From: Burkholderiales bacterium | Lineage (GTDB): Bacteria; Pseudomonadota; Gammaproteobacteria; Burkholderiales; Burkholderiaceae_E | NCBI GenBank assembly: GCA_027489195.1 | Contig: JAIYAG010000340.1 | Location: forward strand, 1 to 6,677 | DNA length: 6,677 nt | Reading direction: 5' to 3' | In this document: positions 1 to 6,160 of the stretch, one piece after another | Layout of the letters: every line of letters begins with the position of its first letter | Numbering within the stretch: the stretch's first letter is position 1 | Position numbers and translations under genes: made by a program | Notes under the pieces: generated by a model | The model's input: the letters and a program-made list of their open reading frames with translations, nothing else | Database searches by the model: none | Told to the model about the DNA's origin: nothing

Positions 1-641
1 AGCACCCGCTGGATGAGGCTCAGCTCCTGGTAGAGCAGCGCCGGCGCGGTGCTGGTCTTGCTGCCCTCGAGGATCTGCTTCCAGCGCGTGCGCAGGTAGC
101 CGATGTCGGCGAGCAGCGAAGGCTCGTCGGCATCCTCGGCCATCGTGCGGATGATGAAGCCGCCGGTCTCGTCCGAGGGCATCAGGCGCTCGATCTTGCC
201 GCGCAGCGCGGCGCGTTCGGCCTCGCTGCCGATGCGCTGCGAGACCCCGATGTGCGGGTCCTGCGGCAGGTAGACGAGCAGGCGGCCCGCGATGCTGATC
301 TGGGTCGACAGCCGCGCGCCCTTGGTGCCGATCGGGTCCTTGATGACCTGCACGAGCAGCGGCTGGCTCTCGTAGAGGAGCTTCTCGATCGGGGCGGGGC
401 GCTCGCTGCCGCGCGTCTGCCAGAGGTCGGCGACATGCAGGAACGCGGCGCGATCGAGGCCGATGTCGATGAACGCGGACTGCATGCCGGGGAGCACGCG
501 TGCCACGCGCCCGAGGTAGACGTTGCCGACCAGTCCGCGCGTGGCGACGCGCTCGAGGTGCAGCTCCTGCACCGACCCCTGCTGCACCAGCGCCACCCGC
601 GCCTCGAAGGGCGTGACGTTCACCAGGATGTCTTCGGTCAT
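1..641 (-). CDS. rng: Ribonuclease G, N-terminal part (3' end outside window)
   Basis: RNase G is an RNase E-family endoribonuclease that acts in the cytoplasm on the 5' end of 16S rRNA and on some mRNAs. Translation from the ATG at 639-641 gives 213 codons with no stop before the window edge. Family features visible: the N-terminal ILVNVTPFEARVAL stretch, then the S1 RNA-binding domain (about residues 36-120) with GLVGNVYLGRVARVLPGMQ and AFIDIGLDRAAFLHVADL, then IKDPIGTKGARLST near 101-113 and GVSQRIGSEAER near 132-143. These follow E. coli RNase G closely as I recall it. The N terminus is short and goes straight into the S1 region, with no membrane-anchor or scaffold part visible. The catalytic DNase-like domain with its metal-binding Asp residues lies outside. 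The start codon overlaps the maf stop by four bases (ATGA), which suggests translational coupling. RNase E is the alternative, but the N-terminal sequence favours RNase G. Confidence 0.95.
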   Translation of the reverse strand, partial: MTEDILVNVTPFEARVALVQQGSVQELHLERVATRGLVGNVYLGRVARVLPGMQSAFIDIGLDRAAFLHVADLWQTRGSERPAPIEKLLYESQPLLVQVIKDPIGTKGARLSTQISIAGRLLVYLPQDPHIGVSQRIGSEAERAALRGKIERLMPSDETGGFIIRTMAEDADEPSLLADIGYLRTRWKQILEGSKTSTAPALLYQELSLIQRV

Positions 642-1351
642 CGGGCGTCGTCCGGGGTGGGGCTCGCCGTCGTCTGGGGCGCGGTGCCGGCACGCTGCGT
701 CGCCGTCAGCTCCGGGCGCAGCAGGGTCGCGGTCTCGTGGAGGGGGAGGCCCATGATACCGGAGTGACTGCCCTCGATCCGCCGCACGAAGACCGCCGCG
801 CGGCCCTGGATCGCATAGCCGCCGGCCTTGCCGCGGGGCTCGCCGCTGGCGACGTAGGCCTCGACCTCGGCGTCCGAGAGCCGCGCGAAGCGCACGCGCG
901 ACACCTGCACCAGGTGCTCGATGCGCGCGCCCCGGACCACCGCGAGCGCGGTCAGCACCCGATGCCCGCGGCCCGACAGCAGCCGCAGCATGCGCCGCGC
1001 GTCGGCGTCGTCGACCGGCTTGCCGAGGATCTTTCCGCCGACCGCGACGGTGGTGTCGGCCACCAGGATCGGGGCGGCGGGCAGCGCACGTGCCGCGAGC
1101 CGCTCGCGCGCGGCCTGCGCCTTGGCGAGCACGACCCGCTCGACGTACTGCGTGGGCGACTCGCCGACCCGCAGGGCCTCGAGCGCCTCGGCGTCCTCCT
1201 CGGGGCCGGCCAGCAGCAGCGCGAAGCGAAGGCCGATCTGCTCGAGCAGCGCCTGGCGGCGAGGGCTCTGCGAGGCGAGCCATACGAAGGGCGGCGCGGG
1301 GAGTCCGGTCGGAATCGTCGTCGCGGTGGCGGTCGAGGTCGTGGGCGTCAT
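638..1351 (-). CDS. maf: Maf family nucleoside triphosphate pyrophosphatase (YhdE type)
   Basis: Maf proteins hydrolyse NTPs to NMP and pyrophosphate. YhdE-type members prefer dTTP, UTP and modified pyrimidine nucleotides and are linked to house-cleaning and to septum control. The 237-residue product shows the nucleotide-binding motif LASQSPRR at 25-32, the catalytic Asp in ADTTV (D99), ILGKP at 108-112, and the C-terminal signature with SGEPRGKAGGYAIQG around 169-183 followed by GS-SG-MGLPL near 194-204. The KAGGYAIQG form fits the YhdE (dTTP/UTP) class rather than YceF (m7GTP). The protein is longer than the usual roughly 190-200 residues because of about 20 Thr/Pro/Ala-rich residues before the domain and a 25-residue Thr/Ala/Pro-rich tail. 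No clear Shine-Dalgarno sequence precedes the ATG, so the start is not certain. The stop overlaps the rng start. A 76-base gap separates it from rlmH. Confidence 0.93.
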   Translation of the reverse strand: MTPTTSTATATTIPTGLPAPPFVWLASQSPRRQALLEQIGLRFALLLAGPEEDAEALEALRVGESPTQYVERVVLAKAQAARERLAARALPAAPILVADTTVAVGGKILGKPVDDADARRMLRLLSGRGHRVLTALAVVRGARIEHLVQVSRVRFARLSDAEVEAYVASGEPRGKAGGYAIQGRAAVFVRRIEGSHSGIMGLPLHETATLLRPELTATQRAGTAPQTTASPTPDDAR

Positions 1352-1427
1352 CGTAGGCCTGCGGCAGGGCCGCGCCCGCGTGGCGGGGGGACGGTCGGGA
1401 GGAAGGCCGCGCGACGGCCCGGGCGGC

Positions 1428-1898
1428 TCATTCGCGGTGGTAAGGATGCCCGCCCGTGATCGTCCACGCGCGGTACAGCTGCTCGGCGAGCAGCACGCGC
1501 ACCAGCGCGTGCGGCAGCGTCATCGACGACAGCCGCAGCGACTCGTCCGCCTGGGCCTTGAGTTCCGGGTCGATGCCGTCGGGGCCGCCGATGACGAGGG
1601 CGACCGGGCGCGCGTCGCGCTGCCAGGCCGACAGGCGCGCGGCGAGCTTCGGGCTGTCGAGGTCGGTGCCGCGCTCGTCGAGCACCACCAGCCGGGCGCC
1701 GGCGGGCAGCGCGTCGCGGATGCGCTGCGCCTCGCGCGCCATGCAGCGCGCCGCGCCGCCGCCGGATTCGCGCGGCTCGGCCTTGACCGGCTTCCAGTCG
1801 ATGCGCAGCTCCGGCGGCATGCGCCGCGAGTAGGTGTCGACCGCGGTGTCGACCCAGTCGGGCATGCGCGTGCCGACCGCGATCACGCGCAGCAGCAT
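1428..1898 (-). CDS. rlmH: 23S rRNA pseudouridine-1915 N3-methyltransferase RlmH
   Basis: RlmH is a small SPOUT-fold methyltransferase that uses S-adenosylmethionine to methylate pseudouridine 1915 in helix 69 of 23S rRNA, acting on assembled 70S ribosomes. The 156-residue product matches the family length (E. coli 155). It opens with the family start (RVIAVGTRMPDWV at 4-16), has the SAM-site loop IGGPDG at 103-108, and ends with the trefoil-knot region LPHALVRVLLAEQLYRAW (128-145) and the terminal HPYHRE. The ATG start gives an N terminus that aligns directly with E. coli RlmH. The gene starts 31 bases after rsfS, the usual partner order nadD-rsfS-rlmH, and both neighbours act on the large ribosomal subunit. 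The Shine-Dalgarno match is weak. Confidence 0.97.
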   Translation of the reverse strand: MLLRVIAVGTRMPDWVDTAVDTYSRRMPPELRIDWKPVKAEPRESGGGAARCMAREAQRIRDALPAGARLVVLDERGTDLDSPKLAARLSAWQRDARPVALVIGGPDGIDPELKAQADESLRLSSMTLPHALVRVLLAEQLYRAWTITGGHPYHRE

Positions 1899-1929
1899 CG
1901 CGTCGCGCGGCGGGACGGTGTCGAGGGTC

Positions 1930-2304
1930 TCAGGCGGCCGCGCGGCCGACGCCGCCCGGGGCGCCGAGCTTGACCCGGACCGGCTTGCCGCCCCAGATCT
2001 CCTCGAGCTTGTAGTAGGCCCGGATGTTGGGCTGCATGATGTGGACGACGATGTCGCCGAGGTCCACCAGCACCCACTCGCCGGTGTCCTCGCCCTCGAC
2101 CGAGATCACGTGGCCACCCTTCTCGCGGACCTTGTCGCGCACGCTTGAGGCGAGCGCGCGCGTCTGCCGGTTGGAGGTGCCGCTGGCGATCACCACGCGG
2201 TCGAAGAGGCTGGTGAGCCCCGTGGTGTTGTACACCTCGATGTCCTGCGCCTTGACGTCCTCGAGGGCGTCGATCACCAGGCGCTGCAGTGTCTTCAGAT
2301 CCAT
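1930..2304 (-). CDS. rsfS: Ribosomal silencing factor RsfS
   Basis: RsfS (RsfA, Iojap/DUF143 family) binds ribosomal protein uL14 on the 50S subunit and blocks subunit joining, lowering translation in stationary phase or starvation. The 124-residue product starts MDLKTLQRLVIDALEDVKA and shows the domain core: DIEVYNTTGLTSLFDRVVIASGTSNRQ (21-47), GEDTGEWVLVDLGDIVVHIM (71-90) and R-YYKLEEIWG (95-105). Residues 111-124 form a Gly/Ala-rich tail. The frame is open far upstream, but the domain begins at this ATG, and a GAGGAA ribosome binding site sits nine bases before it (2314-2319), so the start is well supported. It follows nadD by 13 bases, an arrangement found in many bacteria. Confidence 0.96.
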   Translation of the reverse strand: MDLKTLQRLVIDALEDVKAQDIEVYNTTGLTSLFDRVVIASGTSNRQTRALASSVRDKVREKGGHVISVEGEDTGEWVLVDLGDIVVHIMQPNIRAYYKLEEIWGGKPVRVKLGAPGGVGRAAA

Positions 2305-2313
2305 CCGTTCATG

Positions 2314-2319
2314 TTCCTC
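2314..2319 (-). promoter_or_regulatory. Ribosome binding site of rsfS
   Basis: GAGGAA on the minus strand, nine bases before the rsfS ATG. It overlaps the nadD stop (TGA is the beginning of TGAGGAA), so ribosomes ending nadD uncover or directly feed the rsfS start. It helps reject longer rsfS starts in the open upstream frame. Confidence 0.7.
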
Positions 2320-2983
2320 AAGGCTGTCGATACAGCCTGTTCGAGCCAATATAGTCGAGAACCGCGGGGGGCGACAGCCCGTCCGGGCGCTCGCCGCGTT
2401 GAAGCTGGGCCCGCAGCGCGGTGGCCGATACCGGCACCGCGGGCATGCTGAAGAGGACGATCGCGCCGGCCGGGGCGTCGGGGAGCGACTGCCGTCCGCG
2501 TGCCGCGAGCTCGGCCTCGAGCGCCTCGGGCAGGCCATCGAGCCCGACGCGCTCGCGCTGGGTGGCGGCCACGTGGGCCAGGCCGAACAGCTCGCGCCAG
2601 CGGTGCCAGGTGGGCAGGTTGCGCAGCTGGTCGCTGCCGATCACCAGCACGAGCATGACCGCCTCGCCCAGTTCGGCGCGCAGCTCGGCCAAGGTGTCCA
2701 CCGTGTAGGTCGGCCCGTCGCGCCGCACCTCGCGGTCGTCGACCACCAGCCGCTCGTCCGCAGGCAGCCCGGCCAGCGCGAGCCGCGTCATCTCGAGGCG
2801 CTGCGCCGAACTCGCACCGGCCCCCGCCTTCTGCCACGAGCGGCCGGTGGGCACCAGGCGCACCTCGTCGAGCGCGAACGCATCGCGCGCGGCGCGGGCG
2901 AGCGCCAGATGGCCGACGTGCGGCGGATCGAAGGTGCCGCCGACGAGGCCGATGCGGCGGCGCGTCGCCACCCGCGTTTCCAC
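2318..2983 (-). CDS. nadD: Nicotinate-nucleotide adenylyltransferase
   Basis: NadD joins nicotinate mononucleotide and ATP to give deamido-NAD and pyrophosphate, the penultimate step of NAD synthesis. The 221-residue product has the nucleotidyltransferase signature GGTFDPPHVGH at 15-25, including the HxGH motif (H22, H25). GPTYTVDTL lies near 90-98, and GSDQL-LPTWHRW at 116-129 is a substrate-loop motif of the family. The SATALR motif (186-191) contacts the ATP phosphates in this superfamily. Length fits the family. The GTG start used here directly abuts the hemF stop (TAG then GTG, zero gap). A second in-frame GTG at 2969-2971 (codon 5) has a better-placed AGGTG ribosome-binding match, so the true product may be four residues shorter. 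It is followed by rsfS. Confidence 0.96.
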   Translation of the reverse strand: METRVATRRRIGLVGGTFDPPHVGHLALARAARDAFALDEVRLVPTGRSWQKAGAGASSAQRLEMTRLALAGLPADERLVVDDREVRRDGPTYTVDTLAELRAELGEAVMLVLVIGSDQLRNLPTWHRWRELFGLAHVAATQRERVGLDGLPEALEAELAARGRQSLPDAPAGAIVLFSMPAVPVSATALRAQLQRGERPDGLSPPAVLDYIGSNRLYRQP

Positions 2984-3934
2984 CTATACCCAGTCCCGCG
3001 GGCGCAGGAAGTCGGTGTAGAGCTGCGCCTCGGGCGTGCCCGGCTCGGGCTGCCACATGTAGCGCCACTTCACGACCGGCGGCATCGAGCACAGGATCGA
3101 CTCGGTGCGCCCGCCCGACTGCAGCCCGAACAGCGTGCCGCGGTCGAAGACCAGGTTGAACTCGACGTAGCGGCCGCGCCGGTAGGCCTGGAAGTCGCGT
3201 TCGCGCTCGCCGAACGGCATGTCCATGCGCCGCTCGACGATCGGCACGTAGGCCTCGAGGAAGGCGTCGCCCACCGATCGGGTCATCGCGAACGAGCGCT
3301 CGAAGCCGAGCTCGGAGAAGTCGTCGTAGAAGATGCCGCCGACGCCGCGCGGCTCGCTGCGGTGCTTGAGATAGAAGTACTCGTCGCACCACTTCTTGAA
3401 GCGCGGGTGAAGGTCCGCGCCGAAGGGCTCGAGTGCCTGCCGGCACACCGAGTGGAAGCGCACCGCGTCCTTCTCGAAGCCGTAGTAGGGCGTGAGGTCC
3501 ATGCCGCCGCCGAACCACCAGACCGGTTCGGCATCGGGCGTGCCGGGGGCCGCACCGGGACGCGCGGCCGCGATGAAGCAGCGCACGTTCAGGTGGACGG
3601 TGGGCACGTACGGATTGCGCGGATGCAGCACCAGCGACACGCCCATCGCCTCGAAGGCGCGGCCGGCGAGCCCCTGCCGGTGCGCGGACGCCGACGGCGG
3701 CAGCTTGTCGCCGGTGACGTGGGAGAACAGCACGCCGGCGCGCTCGAACACGCGGCCTTCCTCGAGCACGCGGCTGATGCCGCCGCCGCCCTCGGGGCGG
3801 TCCCAGCGGTCGGTGGCGAAGGGCGTGCCGTCGACGGCCTCGAGGCCGGCGACGATGCGGGCCTGCAGGCCCTGCAGGTAGGCGTGCACCGCCGCGGTGT
3901 CGACCGTGTCGGTGGCGGGGCTGCGGTCGCTCAT
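2984..3934 (-). CDS. hemF: Oxygen-dependent coproporphyrinogen III oxidase
   Basis: HemF oxidatively decarboxylates two propionates of coproporphyrinogen III to vinyl groups, giving protoporphyrinogen IX for haem, and uses O2. It is a soluble cytoplasmic homodimer. The 316-residue product has the family signature WWFGGGMDLTPYYGFEKD at 139-156, HPRNPYVPTVHLNVR at 104-118, GIFYDDF at 200-206, and the C-terminal YVEFNLVFDRGT and GGRTESILCSMPP blocks. H104, H114, H161 and H191 keep the approximate spacing of the four conserved histidines described in E. coli HemF (my alignment by eye). A Pro/Ala/Gly-rich loop at about 123-136 looks slightly longer than in E. coli. The ATG has a GGAGAGAG ribosome binding site. 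The gene starts 42 bases after purD and its stop touches the nadD start. Presence of HemF implies haem synthesis under aerobic conditions; it does not exclude HemN elsewhere. Confidence 0.98.
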   Translation of the reverse strand: MSDRSPATDTVDTAAVHAYLQGLQARIVAGLEAVDGTPFATDRWDRPEGGGGISRVLEEGRVFERAGVLFSHVTGDKLPPSASAHRQGLAGRAFEAMGVSLVLHPRNPYVPTVHLNVRCFIAAARPGAAPGTPDAEPVWWFGGGMDLTPYYGFEKDAVRFHSVCRQALEPFGADLHPRFKKWCDEYFYLKHRSEPRGVGGIFYDDFSELGFERSFAMTRSVGDAFLEAYVPIVERRMDMPFGERERDFQAYRRGRYVEFNLVFDRGTLFGLQSGGRTESILCSMPPVVKWRYMWQPEPGTPEAQLYTDFLRPRDWV

Positions 3935-3940
3935 CGCGGG

Positions 3941-3948
3941 CTCTCTCC
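3941..3948 (-). promoter_or_regulatory. Ribosome binding site of hemF
   Basis: GGAGAGAG on the minus strand, ending six bases before the hemF ATG (3932-3934). It is one of the clearest Shine-Dalgarno matches in the window and fixes the hemF start. It lies in the 42-base purD-hemF gap, which otherwise is G/C only with a run of seven G (3957-3963) and shows no promoter-like AT-rich sequence. Confidence 0.65.
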
Positions 3949-3976
3949 GTGGACGTGGGGGGGCGGGCGCGCGGCC

Positions 3977-5278
3977 TCAGCCGCGCTTGGCCGGACCGGG
4001 CCGGCGCGACAGCGCGCGGTGGCCGATGTCTCGGCGGTACTGCATGCCGTCGAAGCGGATGCCGTCGATCACCGCGTGGGCGCGCGCCTGCGCCACCCGC
4101 ACCGAGTCGCCCAGCCCGGTCACGCAGAGCACTCGGCCGCCCTGGGTGGTGAGCGTGCTGTCGGTGAGCGCGGTGCCGGCGTGGAACACGAAGCAGTCGT
4201 CGGAGACCACGGCCCGCTGCCCGACCCCTTCGATGACGTCGCCGCGCCGCGGCTCGTCGGGGTAGCCGTGTGCGGCCAGCACCACGCCGAGCGCCGTGCG
4301 CCGGTCCCATTCGATCTCGGCGCGATCGAGGTGTCCGGCGATCGCGTGCTCGAACACCTCGGTGAGGTCGCTCTTGATCCGCGCCATGATCGGCTGCGTC
4401 TCGGGATCGCCGAGCCGGCAGTTGAACTCGATGGTCTTGGCGCGACCCTTGTCGTCGATCATCAGCCCCGCGTACAGGAAGCCGGTGAACGGGATGCCGT
4501 CGGCCGCCATGCCCTGGACGGTCGGCATGATGATCTCGCGCAGCACGCGCGCATTGACCTCGGGCGTGACCACCGGTGCCGGCGAATACGCGCCCATGCC
4601 ACCGGTGTTCGGGCCCTGGTCGCCGTCGCGCAGCCGCTTGTGGTCCTGGCTGGACGCGAGCGCCAGCACGTTCTTGCCGTCGCACATGACGATGAAGCTC
4701 GCTTCCTCGCCCTGCAGGAACTCCTCGATGACGACGCGCGCGCCCGCCTGGCCCATGCGGTTGTCGAGCAGCATCATGTCGATCGCGGCATGCGCCTCGG
4801 CGGCGGTCTGCGCGACCACCACGCCCTTGCCGGCGGCCAGGCCGTCGGCCTTGATGACGATCGGCGCGCCCTTCTCGTCGACGTGGGCGTGCGCCGCCGC
4901 AGCGTCGGTGAATGTGCGGTACTCGGCGGTCGGGATGCCGTGGCGCGTCATGAAGGCCTTGGCGAAGTCCTTCGAGGACTCGAGCTGCGCGGCGGCCTTC
5001 GTCGGCCCGAAGATCTTCAGGCCCTTGGCGCGGAACAGGTCGACGATGCCCGCGGCCAGCGGCACCTCGGGTCCGACCACGGTGAAGGCGACATGCTCGC
5101 GCTCGGCGAACGCGGCCAGCGTCTCGAGGTTGGTGATCGGCACGTTCTGCAGGTTGCGCTCGCGCGCGGTGCCGCCGTTGCCCGGCGCCACGTAGACCAC
5201 CTGCACGCGGCCCGACTGCGCGAGCCGCCAGGCGAGCGCATGCTCGCGACCTCCCGAGCCGACGACGAGGATCTTCAT
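3977..5278 (-). CDS. purD: Phosphoribosylamine-glycine ligase (GAR synthetase)
   Basis: PurD condenses 5-phosphoribosylamine with glycine using ATP, the second step of de novo purine synthesis. The 433-residue product has all four domains of the family: the N domain starting MKILVVGSGGREHALAW with APGNGGT at 31-37 and VVGPEVPL at 67-74; the ATP-grasp part with IKADGLAAGKGVVV at 142-155; SQDHKRLRDGDQGPNTGGMGAY (210-231), a substrate-loop block; and RLGDPETQ (288-295), matching the GARS signature, followed by the C domain ending with GMQYRRDIGHRAL. Length is typical (about 420-430). The ATG overlaps the yebC stop by four bases (ATGA), with no good Shine-Dalgarno, so translation is probably coupled to yebC. 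No PurH lies next to it here. Confidence 0.98.
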   Translation of the reverse strand: MKILVVGSGGREHALAWRLAQSGRVQVVYVAPGNGGTARERNLQNVPITNLETLAAFAEREHVAFTVVGPEVPLAAGIVDLFRAKGLKIFGPTKAAAQLESSKDFAKAFMTRHGIPTAEYRTFTDAAAAHAHVDEKGAPIVIKADGLAAGKGVVVAQTAAEAHAAIDMMLLDNRMGQAGARVVIEEFLQGEEASFIVMCDGKNVLALASSQDHKRLRDGDQGPNTGGMGAYSPAPVVTPEVNARVLREIIMPTVQGMAADGIPFTGFLYAGLMIDDKGRAKTIEFNCRLGDPETQPIMARIKSDLTEVFEHAIAGHLDRAEIEWDRRTALGVVLAAHGYPDEPRRGDVIEGVGQRAVVSDDCFVFHAGTALTDSTLTTQGGRVLCVTGLGDSVRVAQARAHAVIDGIRFDGMQYRRDIGHRALSRRPGPAKRG

Positions 5279-6000
5279 TCCGGCAGCACCGCGTTGGTGT
5301 AGACCTGCTGGACGTCGTCGAGGTTCTCGATCACGTCGAGCAGCTTCTGCATGCGCGCCGCGTCCTCGCCCTCGAGCTCGGACTCGGTCATCGGCTTCAT
5401 GGTGATCTCGGCGACCTCGGCCTTCAGGCCCGCGCCCTCGAGCGCCGCCTTGACCTGCGAGTACTCGTTCGGCGCGCAGAGGACCTCGATGCCGCCCTCG
5501 TCATCCGTGGACACGTCCTCGGCGCCGGCGTCGATCGCGACCTCCATCACGCGGTCCTCGGACGTGCCGGGCGCGAACAGGAACTGGCCGCAGTGCTTGA
5601 AGAGGAAGGCCACCGAGCCGTCGGTGCCGAGGTTGCCGCCGTACTTGGAGAACGCGTGCCGGACCTCGGCCACGGTGCGGGTGCGGTTGTCGGTCATCAC
5701 GTCGACGATCACCGCGGCGCCGGCGATGCCGTAGCCCTCGTAGCGGATCTCCTCGTAGTTGACCCCCTCGAGGCCGCCCACGCCCTTCTGGATCGCGCGC
5801 TGCACGGTGTCCTTGGGCATGTTCGCGTCGGAGGCCTTCTCCACCGCGAGCCGCAGCCTGGGGTTGATCGCGACATCGCCGCCGCCCAGCTTCGCGGCCA
5901 CCGTGATCTCCTTGATCAGGCGCGTGAAGAGCTTGCCGCGCTTCTCGTCCTGGCGGCCCTTCCTGTGCTGGATGTTGGCCCACTTGGAATGCCCGGCCAT
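5275..6000 (-). CDS. yebC: YebC/TACO1-family translation factor
   Basis: YebC/PmpR proteins were long annotated as DNA-binding transcription regulators. More recent work on bacterial YebC and mitochondrial TACO1 supports a ribosome-associated role in relieving stalls at proline-rich stretches. The 241-residue product begins with the invariant MAGHSKWANIQHRKGRQD and carries KLFTRLIKEI (23-32), NMPKDTVQRAI (60-70), YEGYGIAGAAVIVDVMTDN (87-105), FSKYGGNLGTDGSVAFLF (117-134) and the C-terminal DDVQQVYTNA block. Length matches the family (about 240-250). The MAGHSKW sequence fixes the start, although the frame stays open upstream and only a weak AGGG precedes the ATG. It is the first gene of the minus-strand cluster and its stop overlaps purD. 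Which paralogue type it is (YebC or YeeN-like) is not settled here; the length and start fit YebC. Confidence 0.97.
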   Translation of the reverse strand: MAGHSKWANIQHRKGRQDEKRGKLFTRLIKEITVAAKLGGGDVAINPRLRLAVEKASDANMPKDTVQRAIQKGVGGLEGVNYEEIRYEGYGIAGAAVIVDVMTDNRTRTVAEVRHAFSKYGGNLGTDGSVAFLFKHCGQFLFAPGTSEDRVMEVAIDAGAEDVSTDDEGGIEVLCAPNEYSQVKAALEGAGLKAEVAEITMKPMTESELEGEDAARMQKLLDVIENLDDVQQVYTNAVLPE

Positions 6001-6042
6001 AGAGAAGTCGACCCTGTTCTGAGTGATGCCGGCGCAACGGGT

Positions 6043-6069
6043 CCGCGGGGAGCCGCGGGGAGCCGCGAG
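6043..6069. repeat. Short tandem 10-bp GC repeat in yebC leader
   Basis: The 10-base unit CCGCGGGGAG occurs twice in direct succession (6043-6052 and 6053-6062), followed by a partial third copy, CCGCGAG (6063-6069). Because CCGCGG is itself a palindrome, neighbouring units can also pair as a hairpin (6-bp stem, GGAG loop, 6043-6058). The region would be in the 5' leader of yebC mRNA if the promoter proposed at 6141-6149 is right. The role is unknown. It may simply be a slippage product. Confidence 0.75.
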
Positions 6070-6093
6070 CCGGCGCGGCGGCGGTCGCCGAAC

Positions 6094-6122
6094 TTGCCGG
6101 TCCCGCGGCAACATGGTGCAAT
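6094..6122 (+). promoter_or_regulatory. Candidate sigma-70 promoter for the HerA-like gene
   Basis: TTGCCG (6094-6099, 4 of 6 to the -35 consensus) and TGCAAT (6117-6122, 4 of 6 to the -10 consensus) are separated by an ideal 17 bases. This would start transcription near 6129, about 30 bases before the ATG at 6161. The -35 hexamer is also the left arm of a perfect 6-bp inverted repeat, TTGCCG (6094-6099) and CGGCAA (6106-6111), with a 6-base spacer, which could be an operator or chance. The match is read by eye only. Confidence 0.35.
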
Positions 6123-6140
6123 GCCGACGAAGGATCGGTG

Positions 6141-6149
6141 ATTTTAACA
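6141..6149 (-). promoter_or_regulatory. Candidate extended -10 promoter for yebC operon
   Basis: On the minus strand the sequence TGTTAAAAT gives a TAAAAT -10 hexamer (5 of 6 to consensus) preceded by TGN, the extended -10 element. No good -35 is visible 16-18 bases upstream, which is common for extended -10 promoters. It lies in the only AT-rich island of the intergenic region. Transcription would start near 6134 and give yebC a leader of about 130 bases that contains the GC repeat. It would be the main promoter of the eight-gene cluster, as no better candidate is seen further down. Confidence 0.4.
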
Positions 6150-6160
6150 TCGACATACCC

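Noticed and set aside
1405..1419. A 5-bp GC hairpin with 5-base loop (GGCCG and CGGCC) in the rlmH-maf gap, a possible terminator.
   Set aside because: The stem is short and is followed on the minus strand by TTCCTCCC rather than a T run. Hairpins this small are common by chance at this GC content.
3957..3963. A run of seven G in the purD-hemF gap as a phase-variable tract.
   Set aside because: It is short, lies outside coding sequence and outside any recognised promoter spacing, and is expected now and then in very GC-rich DNA.
2295..4685. A minus-strand open frame of about 800 codons in a shifted frame across nadD, hemF and purD.
   Set aside because: It is Arg/Ala/Pro-rich, spans the junctions of well-supported genes in another frame, and shows no family motif.
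2024..5302. A plus-strand open frame of over 1000 codons running opposite nadD, hemF and purD.
   Set aside because: Its translation is His/Arg/Ala-rich with no recognisable domain, and it lies antisense to three certain genes. Stop-free antisense frames are an expected effect of G/C at third codon positions of the real genes.
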